Assembly: GCA_947446635.1 (NCBI GenBank)
Contig: CANFHF010000012.1
Coordinates: forward strand, 1-57,671
DNA: 57,671 nucleotides
Direction: 5' to 3'
Source: Flavobacteriaceae bacterium
GTDB lineage: Bacteria > Bacteroidota > Bacteroidia > Flavobacteriales > Flavobacteriaceae
The notes below the pieces were generated by a model. It ran no database searches, had not been told where the DNA came from, and saw nothing but the letters and a program-made list of their open reading frames with translations. Positions 8,735-17,248 of the stretch are shown here, piece by piece. The position numbers and the translations under genes were made by a program. Each line of letters begins with the position of its first letter. Position 1 is the first letter of the stretch.

Positions 8735-10363
8735 ATGAAAAACATTAAAATTATTAAGGAGTTGCATGATTTAGGAATTATAGGGTATCATGATGTTTCC
8801 TATAATCCTTCCTACGAAGAACTGTATCAAGCTGAAGTTTCCCATTTTAGAAAAGGTCACGAAAAAGGTGCATTAACTGATACGGGAGCTGTAGCTGTTA
8901 AAACCGGTGTTTTTACGGGTCGTTCTCCAAAAGACAGATACATTGTTGAAGACGATGTAACTAGAGATACTATTTATTGGGATAAAAAAGTTAATTTTCC
9001 AACTACAATCCAAGTTTGGGATGATTTAAAAGGGCTTGTGTTAAAGCAGCTTTCTAATTCCCCAAAATTATATGTAGTTGATGCATTTTGCGGAACCAAT
9101 GCCAATACAAGACTTAAAGTTCGTTTTGTGATGGAAGTCGCTTGGCAAGCTCATTTTGTTACCAATATGTTTATTAGACCTTCCATATATGAATTAGAAA
9201 ACTTTGGAGAACCTGATTTTATTGTAATGAATGGTTCTAAGGTTACCAATCCAGATTGGGCAGCACAAGGTTTAAATTCTGAAAACTTTGTATTATTTAA
9301 TCTCACTGAAAAAGTTCAAATAATTGGAGGGACTTGGTATGGAGGTGAAATGAAAAAAGGAATGTTCTCCATGATGAACTATTACTTGCCATTGAAAGGC
9401 ATGGCATCAATGCACTGCTCTGCTAATGTGGGTGAAGAAGGTGATGTGGCTGTATTCTTTGGCCTTTCAGGGACAGGTAAAACAACCTTGTCAGCAGATC
9501 CAAAAAGATATTTAATTGGTGATGATGAACACGGCTGGGATGATGATGGGGTATTTAATTTTGAAGGGGGTTGTTATGCAAAAGTAATTGACTTAAGTGA
9601 AAACAACGAGCCAGACATCTGGAGAGCCATAAAAAGAGATGCTTTATTAGAAAATGTAATTGTTGATGAATATGGTGAAATTAATTATTATGACCACTCC
9701 ATAACTGAAAACTCTAGAGTTTCTTATCCCATTCACAATATAAACAAAATTGTTTTACCATCTAAAGCTGGACATGCAAGTAATATAATATACCTTTCAG
9801 CAGATGCTTTTGGCGTATTGCCACCGGTTTCTATCTTAGATGAAGATCAAGCTCAATACCATTTTCTTTGTGGTTATACATCAAAACTAGCAGGTACCGA
9901 AAGAGGTATTACGGAACCAGAACCTTCTTTTTCTCCGGCTTTTGGCGAAGCTTTCTTGACGTTACATCCCACGATTTATTCTCAAACGCTTATTGGAAAA
10001 ATGAAAAAACACGGCGCCAAGGCCTATTTGGTAAACACTGGTTGGAACGGAACAGGAAAAAGAATTTCTCTAAAAAACACCAGGGCAATTATCGATGCTA
10101 TCATTAGCGGTGAAATTGATCAAGCTCAAACTAAAAAAATTCCGTATTTAAATTTGTCCATTCCAATGATTTTGCCAAATGTAAGCAACGGAATTCTTGA
10201 CCCAAGAGATACCTATAAAGATAAAGAAGAATGGGTGCGTAAAGCCAAAGATTTAGCATCTCGATACATCAAAAATTTTGAACAATACACTAATACTGAT
10301 GAAGGAAAACGGCTGATCAATGTAGGTCCTTCGTTAACGACTGATTCTGTTGGAGTTCTATAG
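8735..10363 (+). CDS. pckA: Phosphoenolpyruvate carboxykinase (ATP)
   Basis: 542 aa, the usual length. It converts oxaloacetate and ATP to PEP, CO2 and ADP, the first committed step of gluconeogenesis (or runs in reverse for CO2 fixation during anaerobiosis). Visible signatures: [14 protein letters not shown] near the N-terminus, MHCSANVG, the P-loop [16 protein letters not shown], the metal-site [22 protein letters not shown] and [17 protein letters not shown]. The 242-bp upstream gap contains a TATTTTTG -7 candidate at 8648-8655 and a palindrome at 8677-8692. A strong hairpin follows the gene. Confidence 0.97.
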   Translation: MKNIKIIKELHDLGIIGYHDVSYNPSYEELYQAEVSHFRKGHEKGALTDTGAVAVKTGVFTGRSPKDRYIVEDDVTRDTIYWDKKVNFPTTIQVWDDLKGLVLKQLSNSPKLYVVDAFCGTNANTRLKVRFVMEVAWQAHFVTNMFIRPSIYELENFGEPDFIVMNGSKVTNPDWAAQGLNSENFVLFNLTEKVQIIGGTWYGGEMKKGMFSMMNYYLPLKGMASMHCSANVGEEGDVAVFFGLSGTGKTTLSADPKRYLIGDDEHGWDDDGVFNFEGGCYAKVIDLSENNEPDIWRAIKRDALLENVIVDEYGEINYYDHSITENSRVSYPIHNINKIVLPSKAGHASNIIYLSADAFGVLPPVSILDEDQAQYHFLCGYTSKLAGTERGITEPEPSFSPAFGEAFLTLHPTIYSQTLIGKMKKHGAKAYLVNTGWNGTGKRISLKNTRAIIDAIISGEIDQAQTKKIPYLNLSIPMILPNVSNGILDPRDTYKDKEEWVRKAKDLASRYIKNFEQYTNTDEGKRLINVGPSLTTDSVGVL

Positions 10364-10395
10364 TTTTTATTACTTTTATCGGACAAAATTTTTAA

Positions 10396-10433
10396 AAAAC
10401 GAATGGATGAATATTTATTCATCCATTCGTTTT
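10396..10433. terminator. Bidirectional terminator between pckA and fnr
   Basis: An 18-bp perfect inverted repeat (10396-10413 against 10416-10433) with a 2-nt loop has A/T-rich flanks giving T runs on both strands, so it can stop both convergent genes. Its arm covers the last codons (RMDE-stop) of the fnr-type gene. Confidence 0.85.
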
Positions 10434-11095
10434 AATTTTATTCGGTCAAGAATTGAAATCTTCTTTCCATTTAATTCAATCAACCCTAATTTATTAAAAT
10501 CAGATAGTAATCGAATGCAACTTTCGGTTGCGGTTCCAATCATACTCGCTAATTCGTCTCTTGAAAGTTGAATTTTCAAAGAGGAATCTTCGTTTTTTCC
10601 AAAAGTATCTTCAAGGTAAAGAAGGGTAATTGACAATCGTTTCTTTACACTTTTTTGCGCAAGGTTAACCATAATGTCATCGGCTTCCTTTAAATCGCCA
10701 CAAATGGTTTTCATTACATTCATCGAAAATTGATTGTTTGAATCAAAGAAGTTCATAATCTCATTTTTCGGTATAAAACAAACCTCCATATCTTCAAGGG
10801 CCATGGCACTTAAATTTACAGGTTCATTACTTATTAAAGAGCGTTGGCCTAATAATTCCCCTTTTTTGACCAATTTTACAATATGGTCTTTTCCGTTTGG
10901 ACTTAGTTTTGTGAGCTTGCAAATACCATCTTTGACGCAGTAAATGCCGTTTATAGTATCTCCTTCTTCAAAAATTAACCCTCCCTTTTTAATAGTAACT
11001 GAAGTTTTACATTCAGCCATCTTTACAAGTTCTTCTTTGTTTAATGCTTTTAAAGAGCTAAATTCTCTAACAATACAGTGTTCACATTTACTCAT
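10415..11095 (-). CDS. fnr: FNR-type Crp/Fnr regulator with candidate Fe-S cysteines
   Basis: 226 aa from the ATG at 11095; an upstream in-frame start at 11122 lies inside the -7 element, so it is unlikely. A cNMP-type beta-roll is followed by a C-terminal winged HTH (SRDELASMIGTATESCIRLL). It has Cys4-x2-Cys7, Cys29 and Cys106; the last, in LEDMEVCFIP, aligns with E. coli FNR Cys122 in LETSMVCEIP. An oxygen-labile [4Fe-4S] cluster is therefore likely, though the gap between the second and third Cys is longer than in E. coli. The recognition helix keeps Glu209 and Arg213 but has Ile where FNR has Ser212. It is divergent from ccoI and shares its operator. Confidence 0.85.
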   Translation of the reverse strand: MSKCEHCIVREFSSLKALNKEELVKMAECKTSVTIKKGGLIFEEGDTINGIYCVKDGICKLTKLSPNGKDHIVKLVKKGELLGQRSLISNEPVNLSAMALEDMEVCFIPKNEIMNFFDSNNQFSMNVMKTICGDLKEADDIMVNLAQKSVKKRLSITLLYLEDTFGKNEDSSLKIQLSRDELASMIGTATESCIRLLSDFNKLGLIELNGKKISILDRIKLKRMDE

Positions 11096-11119
11096 AAGGA
11101 AAAGTATTATTTTGTAGTA

Positions 11120-11151
11120 CAAACGTATGAATTAATATGACAAATATCATA
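11120..11151 (-). promoter_or_regulatory. fnr promoter with overlapping FNR-type box (likely autorepression)
   Basis: On the minus strand a perfect TACGTTTG -7 element (11127-11120) lies 24 bp before the fnr ATG. The palindrome TATGACAAATATCATA (11136-11151) ends only 8 bp upstream, so it covers the -33 region. That geometry would block polymerase and suggests negative autoregulation (inference). Confidence 0.65.
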
Positions 11152-11180
11152 TATTTATTATAATCAATTTGTAACCTTTG
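11136..11180 (+). promoter_or_regulatory. FNR-type box and -7 element for ccoI
   Basis: Box TATGACAAATATCATA at 11136-11151, then exactly 21 bp, then AACCTTTG at 11173-11180 (7 of 8 to TAnnTTTG at its defined positions allowing the first T), 24 bp before the ccoI ATG. The same box serves the divergent fnr gene at a different spacing. Confidence 0.75.
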
Positions 11181-11204
11181 TTATAGGTAAAATGAGCATA
11201 GTTT

Positions 11205-13604
11205 ATGGATACACAAAACTGTTTCCATTGTGGTTTAGATATTGTAAAAATTGACGAGATTATTTTTGATGATAAAAATTTCTGTTGTAATGGTTGTAAG
11301 ACTGTTTATGAAATTTTTAGTCTCAATGATTTGACTTGTTATTACGATTTTGAAAATGCCCCTGGAGCAACTCCACAAGAGATTAAAGGCAAATATGATT
11401 TTTTAGAAAATGAAAGCATTGTTTCAAAACTATTGGAATTCCAAGAGGATTCAACCGCTATTGTTTCACTCAACATTCCTCATATTCATTGCAGTTCGTG
11501 CATTTGGATTTTGGAAAATCTACAGCGTCTTCAAAAGGGAATAAGTACTTCTCAAGTTAATTTCCCTGAAAAAAAGGTTAGAATTACCTATAATCCTGAA
11601 ATTGTTTCACTCCAAAATATAGTCTATTTATTAAGCTCAATTGGTTATGAACCTTACATAAGTTTAGAAAATTATGAAACCGGAAAAAACAATGTTGACA
11701 GAAGTTTAACTTATAAATTAGGCGTTGCTTTTTTCTGTTTTGGTAATATTATGTTGCTTTCCTTTCCTGAATATTTTGAAGTAAAAGAATATTGGCTCGA
11801 TCAATATCGTGGTTTTTTCAGAATATTAATTTTTGCTTTATCACTACCAAGTTTCTTTTATTCGGCAAGTGGTTATTATGTTTCGGCGTATAAAAGTATC
11901 AAATCTGGAATGCTAAACATCGATATTCCTATTGCCTTAGGAATTATTGTAATGTTTGTTCGAAGTACATTTGACATTGCTTTAGATTATGGTTCTGGCT
12001 TTTTCGATAGTTTGACAGGATTAATTTTCTTTATGCTTTTGGGAAAAATGTTCCAAATCAAGACCTATAGTTTTCTTAGTTTTGAAAGAGATTTTAAATC
12101 GTATTTTCCTATTGCAATTACAAGAATCAATAAAGACAATTCTGAAGTTAGTGTTCCAATTTACGATGTTGAAAAAGGAGATAAATTACTCATTAGAAAT
12201 CAAGAACTCATCCCTGTAGATGGTATTCTAATTTCTGAAAATGCCGAAATTGACTATAGTTTTGTGACTGGTGAAGCGATTCCCATTACTAAATATTCTG
12301 GCGACAAGGTTTTTGCAGGTGGAAAACAAATTGGGAAAGTTATTGAAATGGAAGTTTTACATACCGTATCGCAAAGTTATTTGACGCAACTTTGGAGCAA
12401 TGATGTTTTTCAGAAAAATGTAGAACAAAAACATAAAACCATAACCGATAAAATCAGTCGATATTTTACACCTATATTATTACTAATTGCATTTTCAGGT
12501 TTTGGCTATTGGATTTTTATTGATGTCAATAAAGCTTTCAATGTTTTTACAGCAGTACTGATTGTTGCTTGTCCGTGTGCATTGGCATTGACAGCGCCAT
12601 TTACTTTTGGAAATATTTTACGGATTTTAGGAAAACAGAAATTCTATCTTAAAAATGCAATGGTTATCGAGCAATTGGCTAAAGTTGATACTATTGTATT
12701 TGATAAAACGGGAACCATTACAACCAATAAAAAATCAAATATTTCGTATGAAGGAATTGCACTTTCAGATGAAAATTTGACGTTAATTAAAAATGTACTT
12801 CGTGCTTCAAATCATCCGTTAAGCCGAATGGTTTATGATTTTTTACCAGAAGGGAAAAGATTTAAAATTTCTCATTTTGAAGAAATTACCGGTAAAGGAA
12901 TACTAGCTGAAATCGATGATAACAAAATCGAAATCGGCTCAAGCCAATTTTTGTCTGTTCCAACTTCTTCGAATTCAGAGCAAGTTGGTGAACGCACTTC
13001 TGTTCATATTAAAATTAATGGTATTTATTATGGAATATTCATTTTCAATAACCAATATAGAGAAGGTTTAGAGCAACTATTTAAGAATTTAAACAAGAAT
13101 TACAAAATCAAAGTTCTATCTGGTGATAATGAAGGGGAACGGGAAACATTGGAAAAATTACTGCCTAAAGGAACGGAATTGATATTCAATCAAAAACCAG
13201 AACAAAAATTAAAATTTATTAAAAACCTACAAAGTTCAGGTAACAATGTTATGATGGTTGGTGATGGACTCAATGATGCTGGAGCTTTAGCGCAAAGTAA
13301 TATTGGAATTTCTATTTCAGAAAATGTAAATGTTTTTTCACCTGCTTGTGATGCAATTTTGGACGCTTCCGAATTTCAGAAGCTAAATTATTATTTCAAA
13401 CTCTCTAAAAAGGCGATAACTACTATCAAAATGAGTTTTACTTTATCTTTATTGTATAATATTGTAGGATTATCATTCGCAATTACAGGAAATTTATTAC
13501 CTTTAATAGCGGCGATTATTATGCCTTTAAGCACTGTTACGATTATTAGTTTTGTAACGATAATGAGTAATTATTATTCAAAATCCCTCTCCTCAAAGGG
13601 ATAA
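11205..13604 (+). CDS. ccoI: Copper-translocating P1B-type ATPase for cbb3 oxidase assembly
   Basis: 799 aa. The N-terminus has a Cys-rich region (CFHCG, FCCNGC) that matches the extra metal-binding domain of CcoI/FixI-type pumps, then an HMA domain with HCSSCIW. Next come about eight membrane helices with the transport motif ACPCALAL, the actuator TGEAIP, the phosphorylation site DKTGT and the hinge MVGDGLNDAGAL. It would pump Cu out of the cytoplasm to supply the CuB site of the cbb3 oxidase. It is the first gene of the cco locus and has its own FNR-type promoter. No separate stop hairpin precedes ccoS. Confidence 0.93.
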   Translation: MDTQNCFHCGLDIVKIDEIIFDDKNFCCNGCKTVYEIFSLNDLTCYYDFENAPGATPQEIKGKYDFLENESIVSKLLEFQEDSTAIVSLNIPHIHCSSCIWILENLQRLQKGISTSQVNFPEKKVRITYNPEIVSLQNIVYLLSSIGYEPYISLENYETGKNNVDRSLTYKLGVAFFCFGNIMLLSFPEYFEVKEYWLDQYRGFFRILIFALSLPSFFYSASGYYVSAYKSIKSGMLNIDIPIALGIIVMFVRSTFDIALDYGSGFFDSLTGLIFFMLLGKMFQIKTYSFLSFERDFKSYFPIAITRINKDNSEVSVPIYDVEKGDKLLIRNQELIPVDGILISENAEIDYSFVTGEAIPITKYSGDKVFAGGKQIGKVIEMEVLHTVSQSYLTQLWSNDVFQKNVEQKHKTITDKISRYFTPILLLIAFSGFGYWIFIDVNKAFNVFTAVLIVACPCALALTAPFTFGNILRILGKQKFYLKNAMVIEQLAKVDTIVFDKTGTITTNKKSNISYEGIALSDENLTLIKNVLRASNHPLSRMVYDFLPEGKRFKISHFEEITGKGILAEIDDNKIEIGSSQFLSVPTSSNSEQVGERTSVHIKINGIYYGIFIFNNQYREGLEQLFKNLNKNYKIKVLSGDNEGERETLEKLLPKGTELIFNQKPEQKLKFIKNLQSSGNNVMMVGDGLNDAGALAQSNIGISISENVNVFSPACDAILDASEFQKLNYYFKLSKKAITTIKMSFTLSLLYNIVGLSFAITGNLLPLIAAIIMPLSTVTIISFVTIMSNYYSKSLSSKG

Positions 13605-13642
13605 TGCCTTTTTTTAATAACACCTACAAATAATAATAAAAG

Positions 13643-13687
13643 TATGACAAATGTCATATTTTGTAAGAATCTAGTCGATTAATTTTG
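13643..13687 (+). promoter_or_regulatory. FNR-type box and -7 element for ccoS-ccoNO-ccoQ-ccoP
   Basis: TATGACAAATGTCATA at 13643-13658 is followed after 21 bp by a perfect TAATTTTG at 13680-13687. A start site about 5 nt further down would put the box centre near -41.5, the class II activator position. The ATG of ccoS is at 13706. Confidence 0.85.
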
Positions 13688-13705
13688 CCACACACAAATG
13701 TAGGT

Positions 13706-13897
13706 ATGAGTGTCATTTATTTATTAATATCCATCAGTATTGTAGTTGCTATTGGCTTTTTCATTGCTTTTATTCGAGCGGTGAAAACGGGTCAGTACGA
13801 TGATGATTATACCCCATCTGTTAGGATACTCTTCGACGACGAACTCGTAAAGCCCAACAAAAAAGAAGTACAAACAACCAAAGAAAAACAAATTTAA
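13706..13897 (+). CDS. ccoS: cbb3 oxidase maturation protein CcoS
   Basis: 63 aa from the ATG at 13706 (MSVIYLLISISI...), the standard CcoS beginning; a TTG start at 13685 would overlap the -7 element and is rejected. One N-terminal membrane helix is followed by the family motif VKTGQYDDDYTPSVRILFDDE. CcoS is needed for heme/copper loading of cbb3 oxidase. The ccoNO gene starts 2 bp downstream. Confidence 0.93.
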   Translation: MSVIYLLISISIVVAIGFFIAFIRAVKTGQYDDDYTPSVRILFDDELVKPNKKEVQTTKEKQI

Positions 13898-13899
13898 TT

Positions 13900-16083
13900 A
13901 TGGAATTGCAACAATTTTATTACGACAACAAAATTGTAAAGAAATTTATCTACGCTACTATCGTTTTTGGTGTAGTCGGAATGTTAGTAGGGCTATTATT
14001 AGCCCTTATGTTTCTTTTTCCAAACATGACCGAAGGCATTTCCTGGTTGAGTTTTGGGCGATTAAGACCGCTTCATACCAATGCAGTAATTTTTGCTTTT
14101 GTAGGAAACGCCATGTTTGCGGGAATTTATTATTCGCTACAACGGTTATTAAAAGCCAGAATGTTTAATGATTTTTTAAGCAATCTTCACTTTTGGGGAT
14201 GGCAATTAATTATAGTAGCTGCCGCTATTTCATTGCCTTTAGGCTACAGCACTTCTAAAGAATATGCCGAATTAGAATGGCCAGTTGATATTGCAATCGC
14301 TCTAATTTGGGTAGTTTTTGGTATCAATATGATTGGAACTATTCTAAAAAGAAGAGAACGTCATTTATATGTTGCTATTTGGTTTTACATCGCCACTTTT
14401 GTTACAGTTGCCGTTTTACATATATTTAATAGTTTGGAATTGCCAGTTTCTGCATTGAAAAGTTATTCTGTTTATGCAGGTGTTCAAGATGCGTTAGTGC
14501 AATGGTGGTACGGTCACAATGCGGTTGCATTTTTCCTTACAACACCATTTTTAGGATTAATGTACTACTTTGTTCCTAAAGTTGCTAATCGTCCAGTATA
14601 TTCCTACCGACTTTCAATTGTTCACTTTTGGTCTTTAATCTTCATTTATATTTGGGCGGGACCACACCATTTATTATATTCTGCACTTCCAACTTGGGCT
14701 CAAAACTTAGGGGTTGTATTCTCAATTATGTTAATTGCGCCATCTTGGGGCGGAATGATCAACGGACTTTTAACCTTGCGTGGCGTTTGGGATAAAGTAA
14801 GAACAGAACCTGTTTTGAAATTCTTTGTTGTTGCAATTACGGGTTATGGGATGGCAACATTTGAAGGACCAATGTTATCTCTTAAAAATGTAAACGCAAT
14901 TGCACACTATACGGATTGGATTATTGCACACGTTCACGTTGGTGCATTAGCTTGGAACGGATTTATGGCATTTGGTATGATTTATTGGTTAATTCCAAGA
15001 ATGACAAAAGGAACTTTATTCTCCACTAAATTAGCCAATTTTCACTTTTGGATTGGAACTTTAGGAATTATATTGTACACGCTTCCTATGTATGTTGCAG
15101 GATTTACGCAAGCATCTATGTGGAAACAATTCAATCCAGACGGTACTTTAATGTATGGAAATTTCCTTGAAACAGTTAAAGAAATTATGCCAATGTATGC
15201 AATGCGTGCTGTTGGAGGAACTTTATATTTAATTGGAATGTTTGTTTTGGTTTACAATATTATCCAAACCGTTAGATCAAATGCAAAAATTGAAGATGAA
15301 TTAGCAGAAGCTCCTGAATTACAAAAAATTGGAAATGCAAGAATTAAAGGGGAGAAATATCATACTTGGTTAGAAAGAAGACCAATTCAATTGACCATTT
15401 TTGCTTTAGTTGCAATTTTAATTGGAGGAATCGTTCAGGTAGTTCCAACGATTATGATTAAATCAAATATTCCAACAATTGCAAGTGTAAAACCTTATTC
15501 TCCATTGGAACTTGAAGGTCGTGATTTATACATTCGCGAAGGATGTGTGGGTTGTCACTCTCAATCGGTACGCCCTTTCAGAAGTGAAGTGGAACGTTAC
15601 GGACCACAATCTAAAGCGGGAGAATTTGTATATGACCACCCATTTTTATGGGGTTCAAAACGTACAGGTCCAGATTTGTTAAGAGAAGGTGGAAAATACA
15701 ATGACAACTGGCACTTTAACCACTTTTGGAGTCCTCAAAATATATCAACAGGTTCAATTATGCCTTCTTACAGATGGTTATTCGACAACAAACCGATGGA
15801 TCTTTCATTAACTGAAAAGAAAATGAAAGCGATGGTAACACTTGGAGTTCCTTATACAGATTCACAAATTGCTAATGGTCTGAAAGATTTGAGAGCACAA
15901 GCACTCAAAATTGAAGAAAGTTTAAAAAACGATCCTGACTTTGTGAAAAGTTATGATGAAAGTAGAAAAAAAGCAGCAGCAAAAGGAGAAGTTTTTGTTC
16001 CAATGAATGAAAGAGAAATCGTCGCCTTAATTGCCTATGTTCAAAGATTGGGAACTGATATTAAAGTTAATGTTAAAAAATAA
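13900..16083 (+). CDS. ccoN: Fused cbb3-type cytochrome c oxidase subunits I and II (CcoN-CcoO)
   Basis: 727 aa. Residues 1 to about 475 are the CcoN catalytic subunit: low-spin heme His in LRPLHTNAV, CuB ligands in WWYGHNAV and GPHHLLY, and the heme pair in IIAHVHVGALAW. The remainder is CcoO, a membrane-anchored monoheme cytochrome c (REGCVGCHSQSVRPF, with GSIMPSYRWLF supplying Met). The fusion is the common Bacteroidota form. It reduces O2 to water with high affinity and pumps protons, so the cell can respire at very low oxygen. It is controlled with ccoS, Q and P from the FNR-type promoter at 13643-13687. Confidence 0.95.
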   Translation: MELQQFYYDNKIVKKFIYATIVFGVVGMLVGLLLALMFLFPNMTEGISWLSFGRLRPLHTNAVIFAFVGNAMFAGIYYSLQRLLKARMFNDFLSNLHFWGWQLIIVAAAISLPLGYSTSKEYAELEWPVDIAIALIWVVFGINMIGTILKRRERHLYVAIWFYIATFVTVAVLHIFNSLELPVSALKSYSVYAGVQDALVQWWYGHNAVAFFLTTPFLGLMYYFVPKVANRPVYSYRLSIVHFWSLIFIYIWAGPHHLLYSALPTWAQNLGVVFSIMLIAPSWGGMINGLLTLRGVWDKVRTEPVLKFFVVAITGYGMATFEGPMLSLKNVNAIAHYTDWIIAHVHVGALAWNGFMAFGMIYWLIPRMTKGTLFSTKLANFHFWIGTLGIILYTLPMYVAGFTQASMWKQFNPDGTLMYGNFLETVKEIMPMYAMRAVGGTLYLIGMFVLVYNIIQTVRSNAKIEDELAEAPELQKIGNARIKGEKYHTWLERRPIQLTIFALVAILIGGIVQVVPTIMIKSNIPTIASVKPYSPLELEGRDLYIREGCVGCHSQSVRPFRSEVERYGPQSKAGEFVYDHPFLWGSKRTGPDLLREGGKYNDNWHFNHFWSPQNISTGSIMPSYRWLFDNKPMDLSLTEKKMKAMVTLGVPYTDSQIANGLKDLRAQALKIEESLKNDPDFVKSYDESRKKAAAKGEVFVPMNEREIVALIAYVQRLGTDIKVNVKK

Positions 16084-16088
16084 TAATT

Positions 16089-16256
16089 ATGTTAGAACAA
16101 ATCAAACACAATTTAGAAACTATCAAAGGAATTGAAACCTATCCAATTACATCGTTATTAATTTTCTTTGCCTTTTTTATTGGGCTTGGCTTTTGGGTTT
16201 TCTCCTATAAAAAGGATAAAATTAAAGAGTTAAGTAATATTCCTTTAAACGACTGA
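16089..16256 (+). CDS. ccoQ: Small CcoQ-like membrane subunit
   Basis: 55 aa, too short for most automatic calling. The ATG at 16089 is 5 bp after the ccoNO stop; it reads MLEQIKHNLETIKGIETYP then a single hydrophobic helix (SLLIFFAFFIGLGFWVFSY) and a charged tail KKDKIKELSNIPLND. Position between ccoNO and ccoP, one helix and length fit CcoQ, the small stabilising subunit of cbb3 oxidase. The sequence match is weak, so the name rests on position. Confidence 0.75.
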   Translation: MLEQIKHNLETIKGIETYPITSLLIFFAFFIGLGFWVFSYKKDKIKELSNIPLND

Positions 16257-16278
16257 TTATACTTTAAAATATTTTAAG

Positions 16279-17172
16279 ATGAAAAAATCAATTTACGCAT
16301 ACATAAGAGTTTTACTAATTTTCTTCGCCGTTTTTGAAACAATAGAGTATTTTGTTGACTCTGGTGGCCAATTTGCATTTATAAAATTCCCAATGATTAC
16401 GGTTTTTTTATTGGTCTTTTTATTCCTTTTAATTGCAATCGAAATTACTGTAAATGCAATTGATACTATTACCTTTCTTTTACTTACCGAGGAGCAGAAA
16501 GCTAAATTACTAGAGGCTAAAAGTTTAGACATCAACGAAGGAGGGGGTTGGTATAAAAAAATGATGAAGGCCATTACTAAATCAGCATCAATTGAAAATG
16601 AAAACCAACTTCTTTTGCCTCATGATTATGATGGAATAAAAGAATTAGACAATAATTTACCACCTTGGTGGGTATATTTATTCTATGGGTGTATCGTATT
16701 TGCTGTAGTTTACCTTGTTAGATTTGAAATAATGGGTGGCGATAATCAAGAAACGGAACTTAGAAATGAAATGGCTCAAGCTAAAATGGAAGTTGCCCAA
16801 TATATGAAAACGGCACCTGATTTAATGGATGAAAAAACCGTAACTTTATTGACCGATCCTGCAGATTTAGCAGTAGGTAAAGCTATTTTTACTGCTAATT
16901 GTATAGCTTGCCATAGAGCAGATGCTGGGGGGCAAATTGGACCCAATTTAACAGATGACCGTTGGATATTAGGTGGTGGTATTAAAAATATATTTCATAC
17001 AATTTCCAATGGTGGTCGAGATGGTAAAGGGATGATTTCATGGAAAGGAACGCTGAAACCAAAAGAAATTCAGGATGTTGAAAGTTATGTATTGTCTTTA
17101 CAAGGAAGTAATCCAGTCAATCCTAAAGCACCAGATGGTGAGGTTTGGGTTGAAGAATCTCCCAAAAAATAA
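16279..17172 (+). CDS. ccoP: cbb3 oxidase subunit III, monoheme CcoP
   Basis: 297 aa. Two N-terminal helices form an extra membrane hairpin, then the classical CcoP N-terminal segment (HDYDGIKELDNNLPPWWVYLFYG) with a third helix, then a c-type heme domain (NCIACHRADAGGQIGPNLTDD, Met in GMISWKG). Only one CxxCH is present, whereas proteobacterial CcoP has two, so electron entry uses a shorter heme chain. It receives electrons from soluble or anchored cytochromes and passes them to CcoO. A terminator follows. Confidence 0.92.
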   Translation: MKKSIYAYIRVLLIFFAVFETIEYFVDSGGQFAFIKFPMITVFLLVFLFLLIAIEITVNAIDTITFLLLTEEQKAKLLEAKSLDINEGGGWYKKMMKAITKSASIENENQLLLPHDYDGIKELDNNLPPWWVYLFYGCIVFAVVYLVRFEIMGGDNQETELRNEMAQAKMEVAQYMKTAPDLMDEKTVTLLTDPADLAVGKAIFTANCIACHRADAGGQIGPNLTDDRWILGGGIKNIFHTISNGGRDGKGMISWKGTLKPKEIQDVESYVLSLQGSNPVNPKAPDGEVWVEESPKK

Positions 17173-17186
17173 TACTTTTAATATTT

Positions 17187-17226
17187 TAGCTATGTCAAGT
17201 CCTAAAACTTTGACATAGCTATTTTT
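17187..17226 (+). terminator. Rho-independent terminator after ccoP
   Basis: A 14-bp stem (TAGCTATGTCAAGT against ACTTTGACATAGCTA, one bulged T) with a 6-nt loop and a TTTTT run at 17222-17226 separates ccoP from ccoG. Confidence 0.85.
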
Positions 17227-17248
17227 AGTTTAATTAGTAAACAAAATA

